A program made the translations under genes and the position numbers. A stretch of 64,000 nt of DNA from Undibacterium sp. CCC3.4 (GTDB taxonomy: Bacteria > Pseudomonadota > Gammaproteobacteria > Burkholderiales > Burkholderiaceae_D), in assembly GCF_034347425.1 (NCBI RefSeq), contig NZ_CP133779.1, positions 3,658,001 to 3,722,000 on the forward strand, given 5' to 3'. Position 1 is the first letter of the stretch. The number at the start of each line of letters is the position of its first letter. The notes beneath the pieces are model-generated. The model saw only the letters and a program-made list of their open reading frames with translations, ran no database searches and was not told the DNA's origin. Positions 19,262-28,498 of the stretch are shown here, in pieces.

Positions 19262-20965
19262 ATGCCATTGCCAAAAATGCCCACAAAACCCGCAGCATTG
19301 CTGTCGCCAAAGGACTATCCGCAGGCAGTTGCTGGCAAGCCCGCCAAGGCACTGAAGGCCACCGCGCCAGAGAAAGCCAAACCGCCGGTTGCTAAAAAAA
19401 TTACGCCGCCGCCAGCGCCGGCAGTGATTGCCGCCGCCCCTGCGCGCGCCGAAGCGCCGCCACGGGCGAAACTGGCACCGGCCATTGCCGCCATCGCCAA
19501 GCAAAAAATCGCTGCCAATCCAGTCAAGTCCGTGGCCAGTCGTGCCGCTGACAAGTCGGGCGTGACCAAGCTCTTTGTGCTCGACACCAATGTGCTCATG
19601 CATGATCCTTCATCCTTATTCCGTTTCGAAGAGCATGATGTTTATTTGCCGATGATCACGCTCGAAGAGCTTGATGATCACAAAAAAGGCATGTCTGAAG
19701 TAGCCCGCAATGCGCGCCAGATTTCTCGCTCACTCGATGCCTTGGTGGGCGATATCGATAATGGCGCAATCGAAAAAGGCATCGCCTTATCGAAATTAGG
19801 TAACAAAGACGCGCGCGGCCACCTGTTCTTTCAAACCAAATTACAAATCGCTGAATTGCCGCAGGGCTTACCGCAAGGCAAAGCCGATAACCAAATACTG
19901 AGCGTGGTACGCTCACTCGAAGCAGAATTCCCGGGCCGTCCGGTGGTACTGGTGTCGAAAGATATCAATATGCGCATTAAAGCGCGCGCCATGGGCTTGC
20001 CGGCGGAAGATTACTTCAATGATCATGTGCTCGAAGATTCCGATTTGCTGTACACCGGTATCGTCCAATTACCGGCCGATTTCTGGAATAAGCATGGCAA
20101 GGGCATAGAAACTTGGCAAGAAAATAAAAATGGCCTGAGCACCACTTTTTACCGCATCACCGGTCCGGTCATTCCTACGCTCTTGGTGAATCAGTTTGTC
20201 TATCTCGAACCGAATAATGGCGAAGCTTCGTTTTACGGTCAGGTGCGCCAGATCAATGGCAAAACTGCCGTTCTGCAAACCTTACGCGATTACGGTCACA
20301 TCAAGCACAGCGTGTGGGGCGTCACCTCGCGCAATCGCGAGCAAAATTTTGCCCTCAATTTGCTGATGGATCCGGACTGCGATTTCGTCACCCTGCTCGG
20401 TCAAGCCGGTACCGGCAAGACCTTGTTGGCCTTGGCGGCGGGCTTGGCACAAGTGTTGGAAACCAAAACTTACAGTGAAATCATTGTCACCCGTGTGACC
20501 GTCCCTGTCGGCGAAGATATCGGTTTCTTGCCTGGCACGGAAGAAGAAAAAATGTCGCCATGGATGGGTGCCTTCGATGACAATTTGGAAGTTCTCAACA
20601 AATCCGACAACGATGCCGGCGATTGGGGACGCGCCGCGACACAAGATTTGATACGCTCCAAGATCAAAATCAAGTCACTCAATTTCATGCGCGGCCGTAC
20701 TTTCGTCAATAAATTCCTGATCATCGACGAAGCGCAGAATCTCACGCCTAAGCAAGTCAAGACCTTGGTAACGCGGGCCGGCCCTGGCACGAAGATCGTA
20801 TGTTTGGGCAATATCGCCCAGATTGACACCCCGTATCTGACGGAAGGATCGAGTGGTTTGACCTATGTGGTCGATCGTTTCAAAGGCTGGGCCCATAGCG
20901 GCCACGTGACCTTGGCACGGGGCGAACGTTCGCGTCTGGCTGATCACGCGAGTGAAATTTTGTAA
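19262..20965 (+). CDS. PIN-domain/PhoH-type ATPase
   Basis: A 567-residue protein with an Ala/Pro/Lys-rich disordered N-terminus (about 1-100), a PIN nuclease-like domain (FVLDTNVLMHDPSSL from about 105, with later acidic residues) and a C-terminal PhoH ATPase (Walker A GQAGTGKT at 380-387; Walker B FLIIDEAQNL). The PIN-PhoH architecture is associated with RNA unwinding and cleavage. The low-complexity N-terminus is longer than in most relatives. It stands alone between two terminators. The cellular target is unknown. Confidence 0.88.
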   Translation: MPLPKMPTKPAALLSPKDYPQAVAGKPAKALKATAPEKAKPPVAKKITPPPAPAVIAAAPARAEAPPRAKLAPAIAAIAKQKIAANPVKSVASRAADKSGVTKLFVLDTNVLMHDPSSLFRFEEHDVYLPMITLEELDDHKKGMSEVARNARQISRSLDALVGDIDNGAIEKGIALSKLGNKDARGHLFFQTKLQIAELPQGLPQGKADNQILSVVRSLEAEFPGRPVVLVSKDINMRIKARAMGLPAEDYFNDHVLEDSDLLYTGIVQLPADFWNKHGKGIETWQENKNGLSTTFYRITGPVIPTLLVNQFVYLEPNNGEASFYGQVRQINGKTAVLQTLRDYGHIKHSVWGVTSRNREQNFALNLLMDPDCDFVTLLGQAGTGKTLLALAAGLAQVLETKTYSEIIVTRVTVPVGEDIGFLPGTEEEKMSPWMGAFDDNLEVLNKSDNDAGDWGRAATQDLIRSKIKIKSLNFMRGRTFVNKFLIIDEAQNLTPKQVKTLVTRAGPGTKIVCLGNIAQIDTPYLTEGSSGLTYVVDRFKGWAHSGHVTLARGERSRLADHASEIL

Positions 20966-21003
20966 TACCAGACCGGTTGATCGTCCGATTGGCCTGAACC
21001 ATG

Positions 21004-21033
21004 AAAAAACGCTGCTTAGTCAGCGTTTTTTTT
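21004..21033 (+). terminator. Rho-independent terminator after PhoH gene
   Basis: AAAAACGCTG-CTTAGT-CAGCGTTTTT stem followed by a T run, 38 nt after the PIN-PhoH stop. It may also serve convergent lysR. Confidence 0.8.
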
Positions 21034-21080
21034 CGTCGATTGAGATGGCCGCACGCGCTTCCTTAACTGACAATACCAGT

Positions 21081-21977
21081 TCAGTCATCTAAGACAGTGC
21101 GTAGTCCCAGCGCTAAAAAATCAACTAAGGCAGCAATGCGCGGTGCCAGTGCGCCCTGCTTGTAAAAGACCGTCCACACCGGTTGGTGCCACGGCAGTAA
21201 CTCAGTTTCCAGCAATGGCACTAATCGCCCGCTTGCTACATCGCTACGGGTTAGAAACTCAGCCAGACACACAATGCCAGCGCCACCCAGGCTCAAATGA
21301 CGCAAAGTTTCACCGCTGGATGCGACGATGTTTGTTTGGATTGGAAATCCAGCACCATTGATATCCGGCAATGGCCATATATTGAGTGAAGCAGGCGCGC
21401 TAAAGCCGAGTAGTCTATGCTTGCTCAACTGAGCGCTATTTGCAGGGGTTCCATGGCGCGCCAGGTAATCCGGCGATGCCAGCAAACGCAGGCGACTGCT
21501 TCCCAATCGTCTGGCGTTCAGAGTCGAGTCGGCTAAGGGGCCGATACGAATCGCCAGATCAATCCGGGCTTCGATCAAATCAATCACCGTTTCGCCACTG
21601 ATGAGTTCGAGCCGCACGAGCGGGTAGCGATCCATAAACGCCGCTGCCAAGGGTGCCAGCAGGTGGTTCAATACCGGCGTTGCAGCACTGACACGCACCA
21701 AGCCAGCAGGCTGAGAAAGGCGAGCGATCAGTTGCTCCTCTGTATCCTGCAAATCGGATAACACTTTCCGTGCGCGCACCAGCAACCATTCGCCTTCTTC
21801 GGTGAGATCGAGTCGGCGCGTGGTGCGCGTGATCAGCGCCATGCTTAACTGTGATTCCAGCCGCGCGATGGCGCGACTGATACCCGATGGTGTCTGGCCG
21901 AGTCGCTCGGCCGCGGCGGTAAAGGAGCCGGCATCTATCACCGCTACGAAGGCAATCAGCGCATCAATATTGAGCAT
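21081..21977 (-). CDS. LysR-family transcriptional regulator
   Basis: A 298-residue LTTR. The N-terminal winged HTH is MLNIDALIAFVAVIDAGSFT followed by AAERLGQTPSGISRAIARLE, then a linker helix and the periplasmic-binding-like effector domain (about 90-298). It is divergent from the MFS gene across 104 bp, the classic LTTR arrangement, so it probably regulates that transporter and itself. The inducer is unknown. Confidence 0.92.
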   Translation of the reverse strand: MLNIDALIAFVAVIDAGSFTAAAERLGQTPSGISRAIARLESQLSMALITRTTRRLDLTEEGEWLLVRARKVLSDLQDTEEQLIARLSQPAGLVRVSAATPVLNHLLAPLAAAFMDRYPLVRLELISGETVIDLIEARIDLAIRIGPLADSTLNARRLGSSRLRLLASPDYLARHGTPANSAQLSKHRLLGFSAPASLNIWPLPDINGAGFPIQTNIVASSGETLRHLSLGGAGIVCLAEFLTRSDVASGRLVPLLETELLPWHQPVWTVFYKQGALAPRIAALVDFLALGLRTVLDD

Positions 21978-22081
21978 TAGTGATTCCGAGTCAAAAGTAT
22001 ATTGTAGTCAACATGGTTTTTCTTTGCCAGTGCAACGCGCACACTTCCAGATCTCAAGCACTCAACTCAGAAAGAAAAATC

Positions 22082-23287
22082 ATGCCCCTCGCACTTTGGG
22101 CGCTGACACTCAGCGCTTTCGCTATCGGGACGACAGAATTCGTTATTGTCGGCCTCATCCCCACTATTGCTGCCAGCCTTGGCGTCTCCGTTCCCTCTGC
22201 CGGACTATTAGTCAGTCTGTATGCTGTGGGGGTTGCCATTGGTGCCCCGATATTGACAGCATTGACTGGCCGCGTAAAGCGCAAGCATTTGCTGCTAGCT
22301 TTGATGGCCCTATTTACTATCGGCAATGTACTCGCATGGCTAGCGCCGGGCTATGAATCCCTGATCGCGGCCCGCGTGCTGACTGGTTTAGCGCATGGCG
22401 TATTTTTCTCGGTTGGTTCGACGATTGCCACCGGCTTAGTGCCAAAAGAAAAGGCTGCGAGCGCGATTGCACTGATGTTTACCGGATTGACCGTCGCGCT
22501 GGTGACGGGTGTGCCACTCGGTACCTTCATCGGCCAGACGTTTGGCTGGCAGTCGACCTTCCTGGCCGTATCCGTGCTGGGGATTGTTGCGTTTATCGGT
22601 AGCGCGATTCTGATACCGAACAATATCCCTGGCAGCCGGCCAGCATCCCTATTGATACAATTATCGGTACTGAAACAGCCCCGCCTGCTTTTAGTGTATG
22701 CAATGACTGCGCTCGGTTATGGCGGCTCGTTTGTCGCCTTTACTTACCTGGCACCGATCTTGCAGGAAGTATCTGGCTTCTCCGCTTCCAGCGTTAGTCT
22801 GGTCATGTTGGTGTATGGCGTGTCGGTCGCTATCGGCAATATTTGGGGCGGCAAGTTGGCGGACAAAAAAGGCCCGATTCCTGCCTTGCAGATCGTGTTT
22901 CTCTGCTTGGCGTTGGTATTGTTTGCGTTCACCTTTACCGCGCCGAATACATGGCTGGCTTTGGCGACGGTATTGGTATGGGGTGCAGTAGCGTTCGGCA
23001 ACGTACCGGGATTGCAAGTGTATGTTGTGCAGCGGGCAGAGCGAGATGCGCCGCAAGCCATTGATGTGGCATCGGGCTTGAATATCGCCGCCTTTAATAT
23101 CGGTATTGCTGGCGGTGCTTGGGGCGGCGGTGTGGTTGTCGAGCATCTTGGTTTGATGGCAACCCCATGGATAGGCGCAATGGTGGTACTCGTTGCGCTG
23201 GCTCTGACAACGCTGGCAGGTCGGCTGGAGCGTCAAGATGGCAAGGATTTCCTTGCCAAGGCGAGGCCTGCTGTTGGTCTGCATTAA
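22082..23287 (+). CDS. MFS transporter, AraJ/YdhP-like drug or sugar efflux protein
   Basis: A 401-residue, 12-helix DHA1-type major facilitator. The N-terminus LALWALTLSAFAIGTTEFVI is typical of the AraJ/YdhP/SotB group. The loop 2-3 motif appears as GRVKRKH, and motif C-like glycines occur in VALVTGVPLGTFIG. ATG 22082 follows AGAAAGA; the open frame extends upstream to 21980. The gene is intact, but its last 551 bp are duplicated 5.1 kb downstream. Control by the divergent LysR regulator is likely; substrate unknown. Confidence 0.9.
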   Translation: MPLALWALTLSAFAIGTTEFVIVGLIPTIAASLGVSVPSAGLLVSLYAVGVAIGAPILTALTGRVKRKHLLLALMALFTIGNVLAWLAPGYESLIAARVLTGLAHGVFFSVGSTIATGLVPKEKAASAIALMFTGLTVALVTGVPLGTFIGQTFGWQSTFLAVSVLGIVAFIGSAILIPNNIPGSRPASLLIQLSVLKQPRLLLVYAMTALGYGGSFVAFTYLAPILQEVSGFSASSVSLVMLVYGVSVAIGNIWGGKLADKKGPIPALQIVFLCLALVLFAFTFTAPNTWLALATVLVWGAVAFGNVPGLQVYVVQRAERDAPQAIDVASGLNIAAFNIGIAGGAWGGGVVVEHLGLMATPWIGAMVVLVALALTTLAGRLERQDGKDFLAKARPAVGLH

Positions 23288-23478
23288 ACGCCGGGTATTC
23301 TCAGCGACTGCTTAATCGCTTGATTTTGATCTGCAGCAAAAGATTTTATTTTGTTGCAGAATCTTGCCTAGGCAACGATTATCCCATCTCATGAATCCAC
23401 CCGCTCTTGAATTTTCCGTCACCAAAGTCGAAGACAGCGTCGGCTATTTGCTGGCGCGCGCGCGCACCATGATTTCGC
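22737..23478. repeat. 742-bp direct repeat, left copy
   Basis: Identical to 27879-28620 except at four C/T positions (22763, 22898, 23152, 23357). It spans the 3' 551 bp of the MFS gene, the 103-bp intergenic region and the first 88 bp of marR. Both copies flank the 4.4-kb island 23479-27878. Confidence 0.97.
23391..23478 (+). pseudogene. Truncated marR (first 29 codons)
   Basis: Duplicate of the start of the marR gene at 28533. The match stops at base 23478, where sequence changes to the antisense of a Tn3 transposase, and the frame closes after about ten foreign codons. It lacks the DNA-binding helices, so it is non-functional. Confidence 0.9.
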
Positions 23479-24248
23479 AAGTTCTGCTGCGAAATGTCCA
23501 GCTTAGGTAGCAGCGCTTTGGCGATCCCGTGCAGTAGTTCTAGCGTGGTGCGCTTCTCGCGCTCACGCGCCATTTGACGCCAGCCGAAATTCTTGGCATC
23601 CTGCTTGAGCGCCGCCAGTTGCGACAGCGTGTCATCGCGCACCAAAAGTTGGGTCAGTGCTGCTTTGCTCGTATCATCTAATCCTTGCGCCAGAAGGTTT
23701 CCCAGTCGGCGACGCTCGGCAGACAACGTTTCACTGACCAATTCTTGCAATGTGGTGTAGCCGGGTCGAATAATCTTGTGCTCATTGAGCCAAACGATCA
23801 ACTCGGCCGATACAAATCCAGGTGTTACGTCACGTCGCGCGATTTGCGCGACATGTCGCCTAAGCCGAGGGAGGAAGTCGGTTGTCCATGACTGGTAGCA
23901 AAATAGCTCAGAAAGCTGCTCGCGCTGAGTGTAATGCTCATGCTTGGTGATCGATTTTCGCTCGAACGTCTCGCCATGGAAATACCGACTCAGCACGAAG
24001 GCCACATCCTCCTCCACTTCCTCCCAGTCGAAGCGGAAAAAGGCGTGCTTGGCCTTGAAGTATCCGATGTGCAAGACACAATAAACTTGGGCATGAAGGC
24101 TGGGACGACTGCTCGCTATCGCTAGCTCGGATTCAGTCAATGCCAGATATTCCAGCCGTTGCGCATCGTCGAAGTCAGGAAGTCCATATATTGCTTCCTG
24201 CTCGGCCCCAGATAGGACGGTTAATCGTTCACTTTTTGCGATAGGCAT
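23479..24248 (-). pseudogene. tnpA: Tn3-family transposase, N-terminal fragment
   Basis: About 257 residues remain of a family length near 990. The start MPIAKSERLTVLSG and the text through LEYLALTESEL, FRFDWEEVEEDVAFVL and GYTTLQELVSETL match the N-terminal domain (DUF4158) of Tn3-type transposases. The homology ends at the junction with the truncated marR copy, so the catalytic DDE domain is gone. The gene starts 3 nt after the tnpR stop. Confidence 0.88.
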
Positions 24249-24251
24249 ACG

Positions 24252-24812
24252 TTACTCTGCGGCTCGCAAATATTGATACAACGTCTCCCTGCTAATGCCA
24301 AATTCTCGGGCGAGTCTAGTTTTCTTTTCACCAGCATCTACCCGTTGCCTCAGACCGGCAATTTCCTGATCTGAAAGCGATTTCTTACGGCCACGATAAG
24401 CACCACGCTGTTTCGCTAGGGCGATACCTTCGCGCTGCCGTTCTTTGATCAGCGATCGCTCGAACTCGGCAAATGCTCCCATGACCGACAGCATTAGATT
24501 CGCCATCGGCGAATCTTCGCCAGTGAAACTTAGATGCTCCTTGACGAATTCGATATGCACACCGCGTTGAGTCAGCGTTTGCACGATGCGGCGTAAATCG
24601 TCGAGATTGCGCGCCAGGCGATCCATGCTATGCACCACCACGGTGTCGCCAGCGCGGGCGAAGCTCATCAAAGCTTCCAATTGCGGGCGCTTGACATCTT
24701 TGCCTGATGCCTTGTCGGTGAAGGAGCGGTCAACCTGGACGCCCTCCAGTTGCCGTTCAGGGTTCTGATCGAAGGTGCTGACCCGGATATATCCAATGCG
24801 CTGTCCATTCAT
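24252..24812 (-). CDS. tnpR: Tn3-family resolvase (serine recombinase)
   Basis: A 186-residue small serine recombinase resolving transposon cointegrates at res. The catalytic domain begins RIGYIRVSTFDQNPERQL (nucleophilic Ser near residue 12), with DRLARNLDDLRRIV and the E-helix AFAEFERSLIKERQREGI. The C-terminal helix-turn-helix includes KTRLAREFGISRETLYQYL. It appears complete. It sits between the Fic gene and the truncated tnpA, all in one direction. Confidence 0.93.
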   Translation of the reverse strand: MNGQRIGYIRVSTFDQNPERQLEGVQVDRSFTDKASGKDVKRPQLEALMSFARAGDTVVVHSMDRLARNLDDLRRIVQTLTQRGVHIEFVKEHLSFTGEDSPMANLMLSVMGAFAEFERSLIKERQREGIALAKQRGAYRGRKKSLSDQEIAGLRQRVDAGEKKTRLAREFGISRETLYQYLRAAE

Positions 24813-24817
24813 TTAGA

Positions 24818-25798
24818 TTACCGCACACTGGCCAGCATGTTTTCAATCAAGCGGATCATAGTACTTTTTTGCGTTGGTGCGGATTCCGCTACCAGCAATG
24901 CCAATGCCGCAAGCCCAATGTCGTTGATAACTGGCTGCCCGTCCCGCATCAGTGCGTTGTTGCGATTCAGGAAATCGACGAACCGGAACGCGCCGTTACG
25001 TTTATTACCATCGGCAAACGGATGGTTCTTGATGATGAAATACAAGAGATGCGCTGCCTTACCCTCGATGGTCGGATAAGCAGGTTCGCCGAAGATGGAT
25101 TGATCGAGATTGCCGAGAATGGCCGCGAGCGCATCGCCACGTTCAAGTCCAAAAAGGTTGCTGGCCTCGCCACGGAACATGAGATCGGCTTTCAAGCTGG
25201 CGATAGACTGTCTTGCCTCATCGAGCGACGGCATGACACCGCCCTCCGTTCCGTTGGGTTCGGTCAATAATCCTTCATCGTAGCGTTGCAACAGTAAGAA
25301 AGTTTGGGTATAGCGGCTAACGATCTCGACCAACCCTCGCCCGGTATCAGCAATCATGTCGGGCGATTGTGCGGTCTTCCTAACAAGCGTCAGCGCCGCT
25401 TCCAGTTCGGCAGCGTTATGTTGGAAGCGGGCGCGATCCAGCGTCCAGCCTTGCATCAAATGGTCGCGTAGAACGCCTGTTGCCCATTGGCGAAATTGTG
25501 TGCCGCGTTTGGAGTTCACGCGATACCCGACGGAAATGATGGCGTCGAGGTTGTAATGCTTTGTCCTTCTGGAAACAGGGCGTTGCCCCTCTTGTTGAAC
25601 TACCGAGAAATCCTCGGTAGTTGCTGTCTCCACCAGTTCGCCGCTGGCATAAATGTTTTTGAGATGCAAGCCAATGTTATCGGTTGAGGTCTCTAACATA
25701 TCTGAGAGTTGCCTCTGAGTAAGCCAGATGGTGTTTCCTTCCAGCCTTACCGAAACTTTAGATCCATCGTCCGGTTGATAAATTACAAGTTCGCCCAT
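24818..25798 (-). CDS. RhuM-Fic fusion protein (virulence RhuM/Fic/DOC family)
   Basis: A 326-residue protein. The N-terminal RhuM-like region has TIWLTQRQLSDMLETSTDN (an HTH-like segment) and YNLDAIISVGYRVNSKRGTQFRQW. The C-terminal Fic/Doc domain has the complete motif HPFADGNKRNGAF, with catalytic His at 259. Fic enzymes transfer AMP or phosphate to target proteins. It ends 5 nt upstream of tnpR and is upstream of it in the same transcript, the position toxin genes often occupy in Tn3-family elements. No separate antitoxin gene is seen. GTG 25801 is an alternative start; GGAAGG supports ATG 25798. Confidence 0.88.
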   Translation of the reverse strand: MGELVIYQPDDGSKVSVRLEGNTIWLTQRQLSDMLETSTDNIGLHLKNIYASGELVETATTEDFSVVQQEGQRPVSRRTKHYNLDAIISVGYRVNSKRGTQFRQWATGVLRDHLMQGWTLDRARFQHNAAELEAALTLVRKTAQSPDMIADTGRGLVEIVSRYTQTFLLLQRYDEGLLTEPNGTEGGVMPSLDEARQSIASLKADLMFRGEASNLFGLERGDALAAILGNLDQSIFGEPAYPTIEGKAAHLLYFIIKNHPFADGNKRNGAFRFVDFLNRNNALMRDGQPVINDIGLAALALLVAESAPTQKSTMIRLIENMLASVR

Positions 25799-26226
25799 CA
25801 CATTGCCTTCCGCACTCGATAATGTCAGGTAGAACTCTATTACCTTTGATTGGATATGTCAATAAATATAGAATATGATCCTATTCTGACGATTTTAGGA
25901 TGATAGCCTGACATCAGGATAGGGCATAGCCCAGACTGACACTTGATTTATTGATACAACATGCAAGTGAGTGATACCGGAACATTTGGCATTTTTTACT
26001 ATCTGAAGTATGATTTTATTTTCATCAGTAAAGAGTATTTCGCCGATGCGCATTTAACCTGTCCGCACCCCACTTTTGATTCTTCTCCCGCCAGGGAGAA
26101 GCGGGTGCGTCTCACCGTGACAGGTTGATGCTGATTCCTCTGCTGTTTTCCCACTTGTGGACACGTGTCCCTGTCATTTGTTTAGCTCTTGGCCTGCGGC
26201 TTCCGCATTGGCCTACAGGAGTTCAG
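25799..26226. other. Non-coding region with candidate res site and Tn end
   Basis: 428 bp without a gene. The AT-rich part 25825-25920 contains TGTCA and TGACA half-site-like words (TGTCAGG, TGTCAATAAATATA, CCTGACATCAGG) upstream of the Fic-tnpR-tnpA set, a plausible place for res. A perfect CTTCTCCC/GGGAGAAG hairpin lies at 26082-26101. Confidence 0.35.
26034..26071 (-). repeat. Candidate 38-bp terminal inverted repeat of the Tn3-like element
   Basis: Read on the minus strand the segment begins GGGGTGCGGACAGG, as expected for a Tn3-family end (GGGG start, about 38 bp). It lies beyond the Fic gene on the side opposite the truncated tnpA. The partner end was lost with the 3' part of tnpA, so the call rests on one end only. 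Confidence 0.4.
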
Positions 26227-27796
26227 ATGACCCATATCGCATGTCATATCAACACTTTGCAGCTGCCCTTCGGCGCCTGTACGGTGCCCTTTACCTTCAC
26301 TTTGCCCGCTGCGGGCTGCACCCTGATCGGCCGTAACGGCATCGGCAAGAGCCTGCTGCTGGAACTGCTGGCGGGCCAGCGCCGCGCGGATTCTGGCAAG
26401 ATCGAGTGGTTGACCCCCATCAGCTGGTTGTCCCAGTTTGCACCGGCTCAAGATCATGATTGCGCAGCCAGCGTGGCCGACCTTATCGGCTGGGGCGAGC
26501 CGCTACGGGCCCTTGAGCGCATCGAGCAGGGGAGCTGCGCCCTGCGATTTCGAGTTGCTGGCTGATCGCTGGAACCTGCGCAGCGATCTTGCCGACCTGC
26601 TGGCAGAAGCAGGCCTCAGACTCGATCCCCATGTCCCGGTCAGCACCCTAAGCGGTGGCCAGCTCACCCGTTTGCGCCTGCTGGCGCTGTTTGCGAGGCC
26701 GGCTCACTTTCTGTTGCTTGATGAGCCAGACAACCACCTCGATGCCTCTGGCATCGACTGGCTAAGCCAGCAACTGGCCAGACATCGCGGAGGTTACCTG
26801 CTGGTGAGCCACGACCGACGCCTGCTCAATCAAACCAGTCAGATTCTGGAGCTGAGCGAGCAGGGGTTGCAGAGTGCCCGCCTCTCGTTTGACGAGTTTC
26901 TGGCGCAGCAGGCCGAGGTACAGGCTGCCCGCAGCACCAGTTTGGCGCAAGCGGTGCGAAGCGAAAAGGCGGCGGCGCGCAGCTTGCAAAAAGTGCGTGA
27001 ACAGGCGGCCAGACGAGCCAGTCAGGGGCGGCGTGAGCGCGGCTCCCAAGCCAAAATCCTGCTTGATTTCAAGGCGGAACAGGCAGGCAAATCCCTTGGC
27101 AGAGTGCTGGACCGCCACGAGCGGGGCCACAGTGCGCAAGTGGAGGCCCGCACCGAGGCGGCAGCCGCGCTGGCGGCGGTGCAGCCGCTCATCATGCAGT
27201 GGCCGGAGGAGATCGAGCGCAAGGGGGCTGCCCAGCCGCTGGTGATTACGGCTGCGTCTCACGTGCGCTGGCATGGCCAGCGGGTTGATCTGGTGCTGCA
27301 ACGGGGTGAGCGCTGTTTGATCGGCGGTCGCAATGGCTGCGGCAAATCGAGTCTGCTGCAGATGTTGCGCGGGGTGCTGGAGCCCGAGACGGGCAGCTTT
27401 CGCATCAATGGCAAGATGGCTTGCCTCGATCAGGGGCTCAGCCTGATTGCGCGGGATCTCAGCCCGCTTGCCAACCTGTTGACAGTGGCTCCGACACTGG
27501 CCGAGAGTGATGCGAGAACACGGCTGGCGGGCATAGCCCTGCGCGGCGATCGCGCTCTGACGCCTTGTCATGGTCTGAGTGGGGGGGAGAGGTTAAAACT
27601 GGGTCTGCTGATGGTACTGGCGCAACTGCCCGACCTGCTGCTGCTCGATGAACCGGACAATCATCTGGATCACCCCTCGCGTCAGTTGCTCACTCAGGTC
27701 CTGGCGGACTACCCAGGCACTCTGCTATTGGTCTCTCACGATCCCGACTTCGTTGCAGGGGTTGGGATTGGTAAAGAATTAAATCTTTCAGAGTGA
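26227..27796 (+). pseudogene. ABC-F family ATPase, frameshifted
   Basis: Two ABC domains without membrane segments, the layout of ABC-F ribosome-associated ATPases. Frame 1 starts at ATG 26227 (CAGGAG upstream) and contains Walker A GRNGIGKS. Near 26530-26550 the match moves by +1 into a second frame, which contributes LSGGQLTR, LLDEPDNHLD, the charged linker, second Walker A GGRNGCGKS, LSGGERLK and LLDEPDNHLD, to the stop at 27796. A one-base gain or two-base loss explains this. Reconstructed length is about 520 aa. GC-rich codon use differs from the neighbours, suggesting transfer. Whether the intact form gave antibiotic protection is unknown. Confidence 0.82.
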
Positions 27797-27846
27797 CCGC
27801 AAGGTGATTGACCTAGATGCCCTTGTGGCAGGGGTTAGATGAGTTG

Positions 27847-27880
27847 ACGGAAATTTCGGCGGTTCCGGCTTACAACCCCC
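27847..27880 (-). repeat. Solitary element end, copy 1
   Basis: Read on the minus strand: GGGGGTTGTAAGCCGGAACC then a GAAATTTCCGTC block. Nearly the same sequence occurs in opposite orientation at 33986-34019. It abuts the right-hand 742-bp repeat, so it marks the edge of the island. The GTAAGC core resembles IS66-type ends, but the shared G run makes the family uncertain. Confidence 0.55.
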
Positions 27881-28429
27881 TTTACTTACCTGGCACCGAT
27901 CTTGTAGGAAGTATCTGGCTTCTCCGCTTCCAGCGTTAGTCTGGTCATGTTGGTGTATGGCGTGTCGGTCGCTATCGGCAATATTTGGGGCGGCAAGTTG
28001 GCGGACAAAAAAGGCCCGATTCCTGCCTTGCAGATCGTGCTTCTCTGCTTGGCGTTGGTATTGTTTGCGTTCACCTTTACCGCGCCGAATACATGGCTGG
28101 CTTTGGCGACGGTATTGGTATGGGGTGCAGTAGCGTTCGGCAACGTACCGGGATTGCAAGTGTATGTTGTGCAGCGGGCAGAGCGAGATGCGCCGCAAGC
28201 CATTGATGTGGCATCGGGCTTGAATATCGCCGCCTTTAATATCGGTATTGCTGGCGGTGCTTGGGGCGGCGGTGTGGTTGTCGAGCATCTTGGCTTGATG
28301 GCAACCCCATGGATAGGCGCAATGGTGGTACTCGTTGCGCTGGCTCTGACAACGCTGGCAGGTCGGCTGGAGCGTCAAGATGGCAAGGATTTCCTTGCCA
28401 AGGCGAGGCCTGCTGTTGGTCTGCATTAA
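27879..28429 (+). pseudogene. Duplicated 3' fragment of the MFS transporter gene
   Basis: A copy of the last 551 bp of the gene at 22082-23287. It lacks a start and the first seven helices, and the C-to-T change at 27905 turns a Gln codon into TAG. It cannot make a transporter; a 160-codon internal open frame from 27947 is a remnant. Confidence 0.92.
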
Positions 28430-28498
28430 ACGCCGGGTATTCTCAGCGACTGCTTAATCGCTTGATTTTGATCTGCAGCAAAAGATTTTATTTTGTTG

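Larger units (their letters stand above)
23479..27878. mobile_element. Foreign island between the 742-bp direct repeats
   Basis: A 4.4-kb block absent from the inferred ancestral mfs-marR locus. Left to right it has a truncated Tn3-family tnpA, tnpR, a RhuM-Fic gene and a candidate Tn3 end (all minus-strand oriented), then a plus-strand frameshifted ABC-F gene and a 35-bp end-like sequence. Flanking by direct repeats of host sequence fits single-crossover integration of a circular molecule carrying an mfs-marR fragment. A tandem duplication later invaded and deleted by mobile DNA is an alternative. Confidence 0.75.

Noticed and set aside
22691..23284. Minus-strand open frame of 197 codons, repeated at 27788-28426 (212 codons)
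   Set aside because: Both lie antisense to the MFS gene and its duplicate, with Cys/His/Gln-rich text and no family features. They recur only because the underlying DNA is duplicated.
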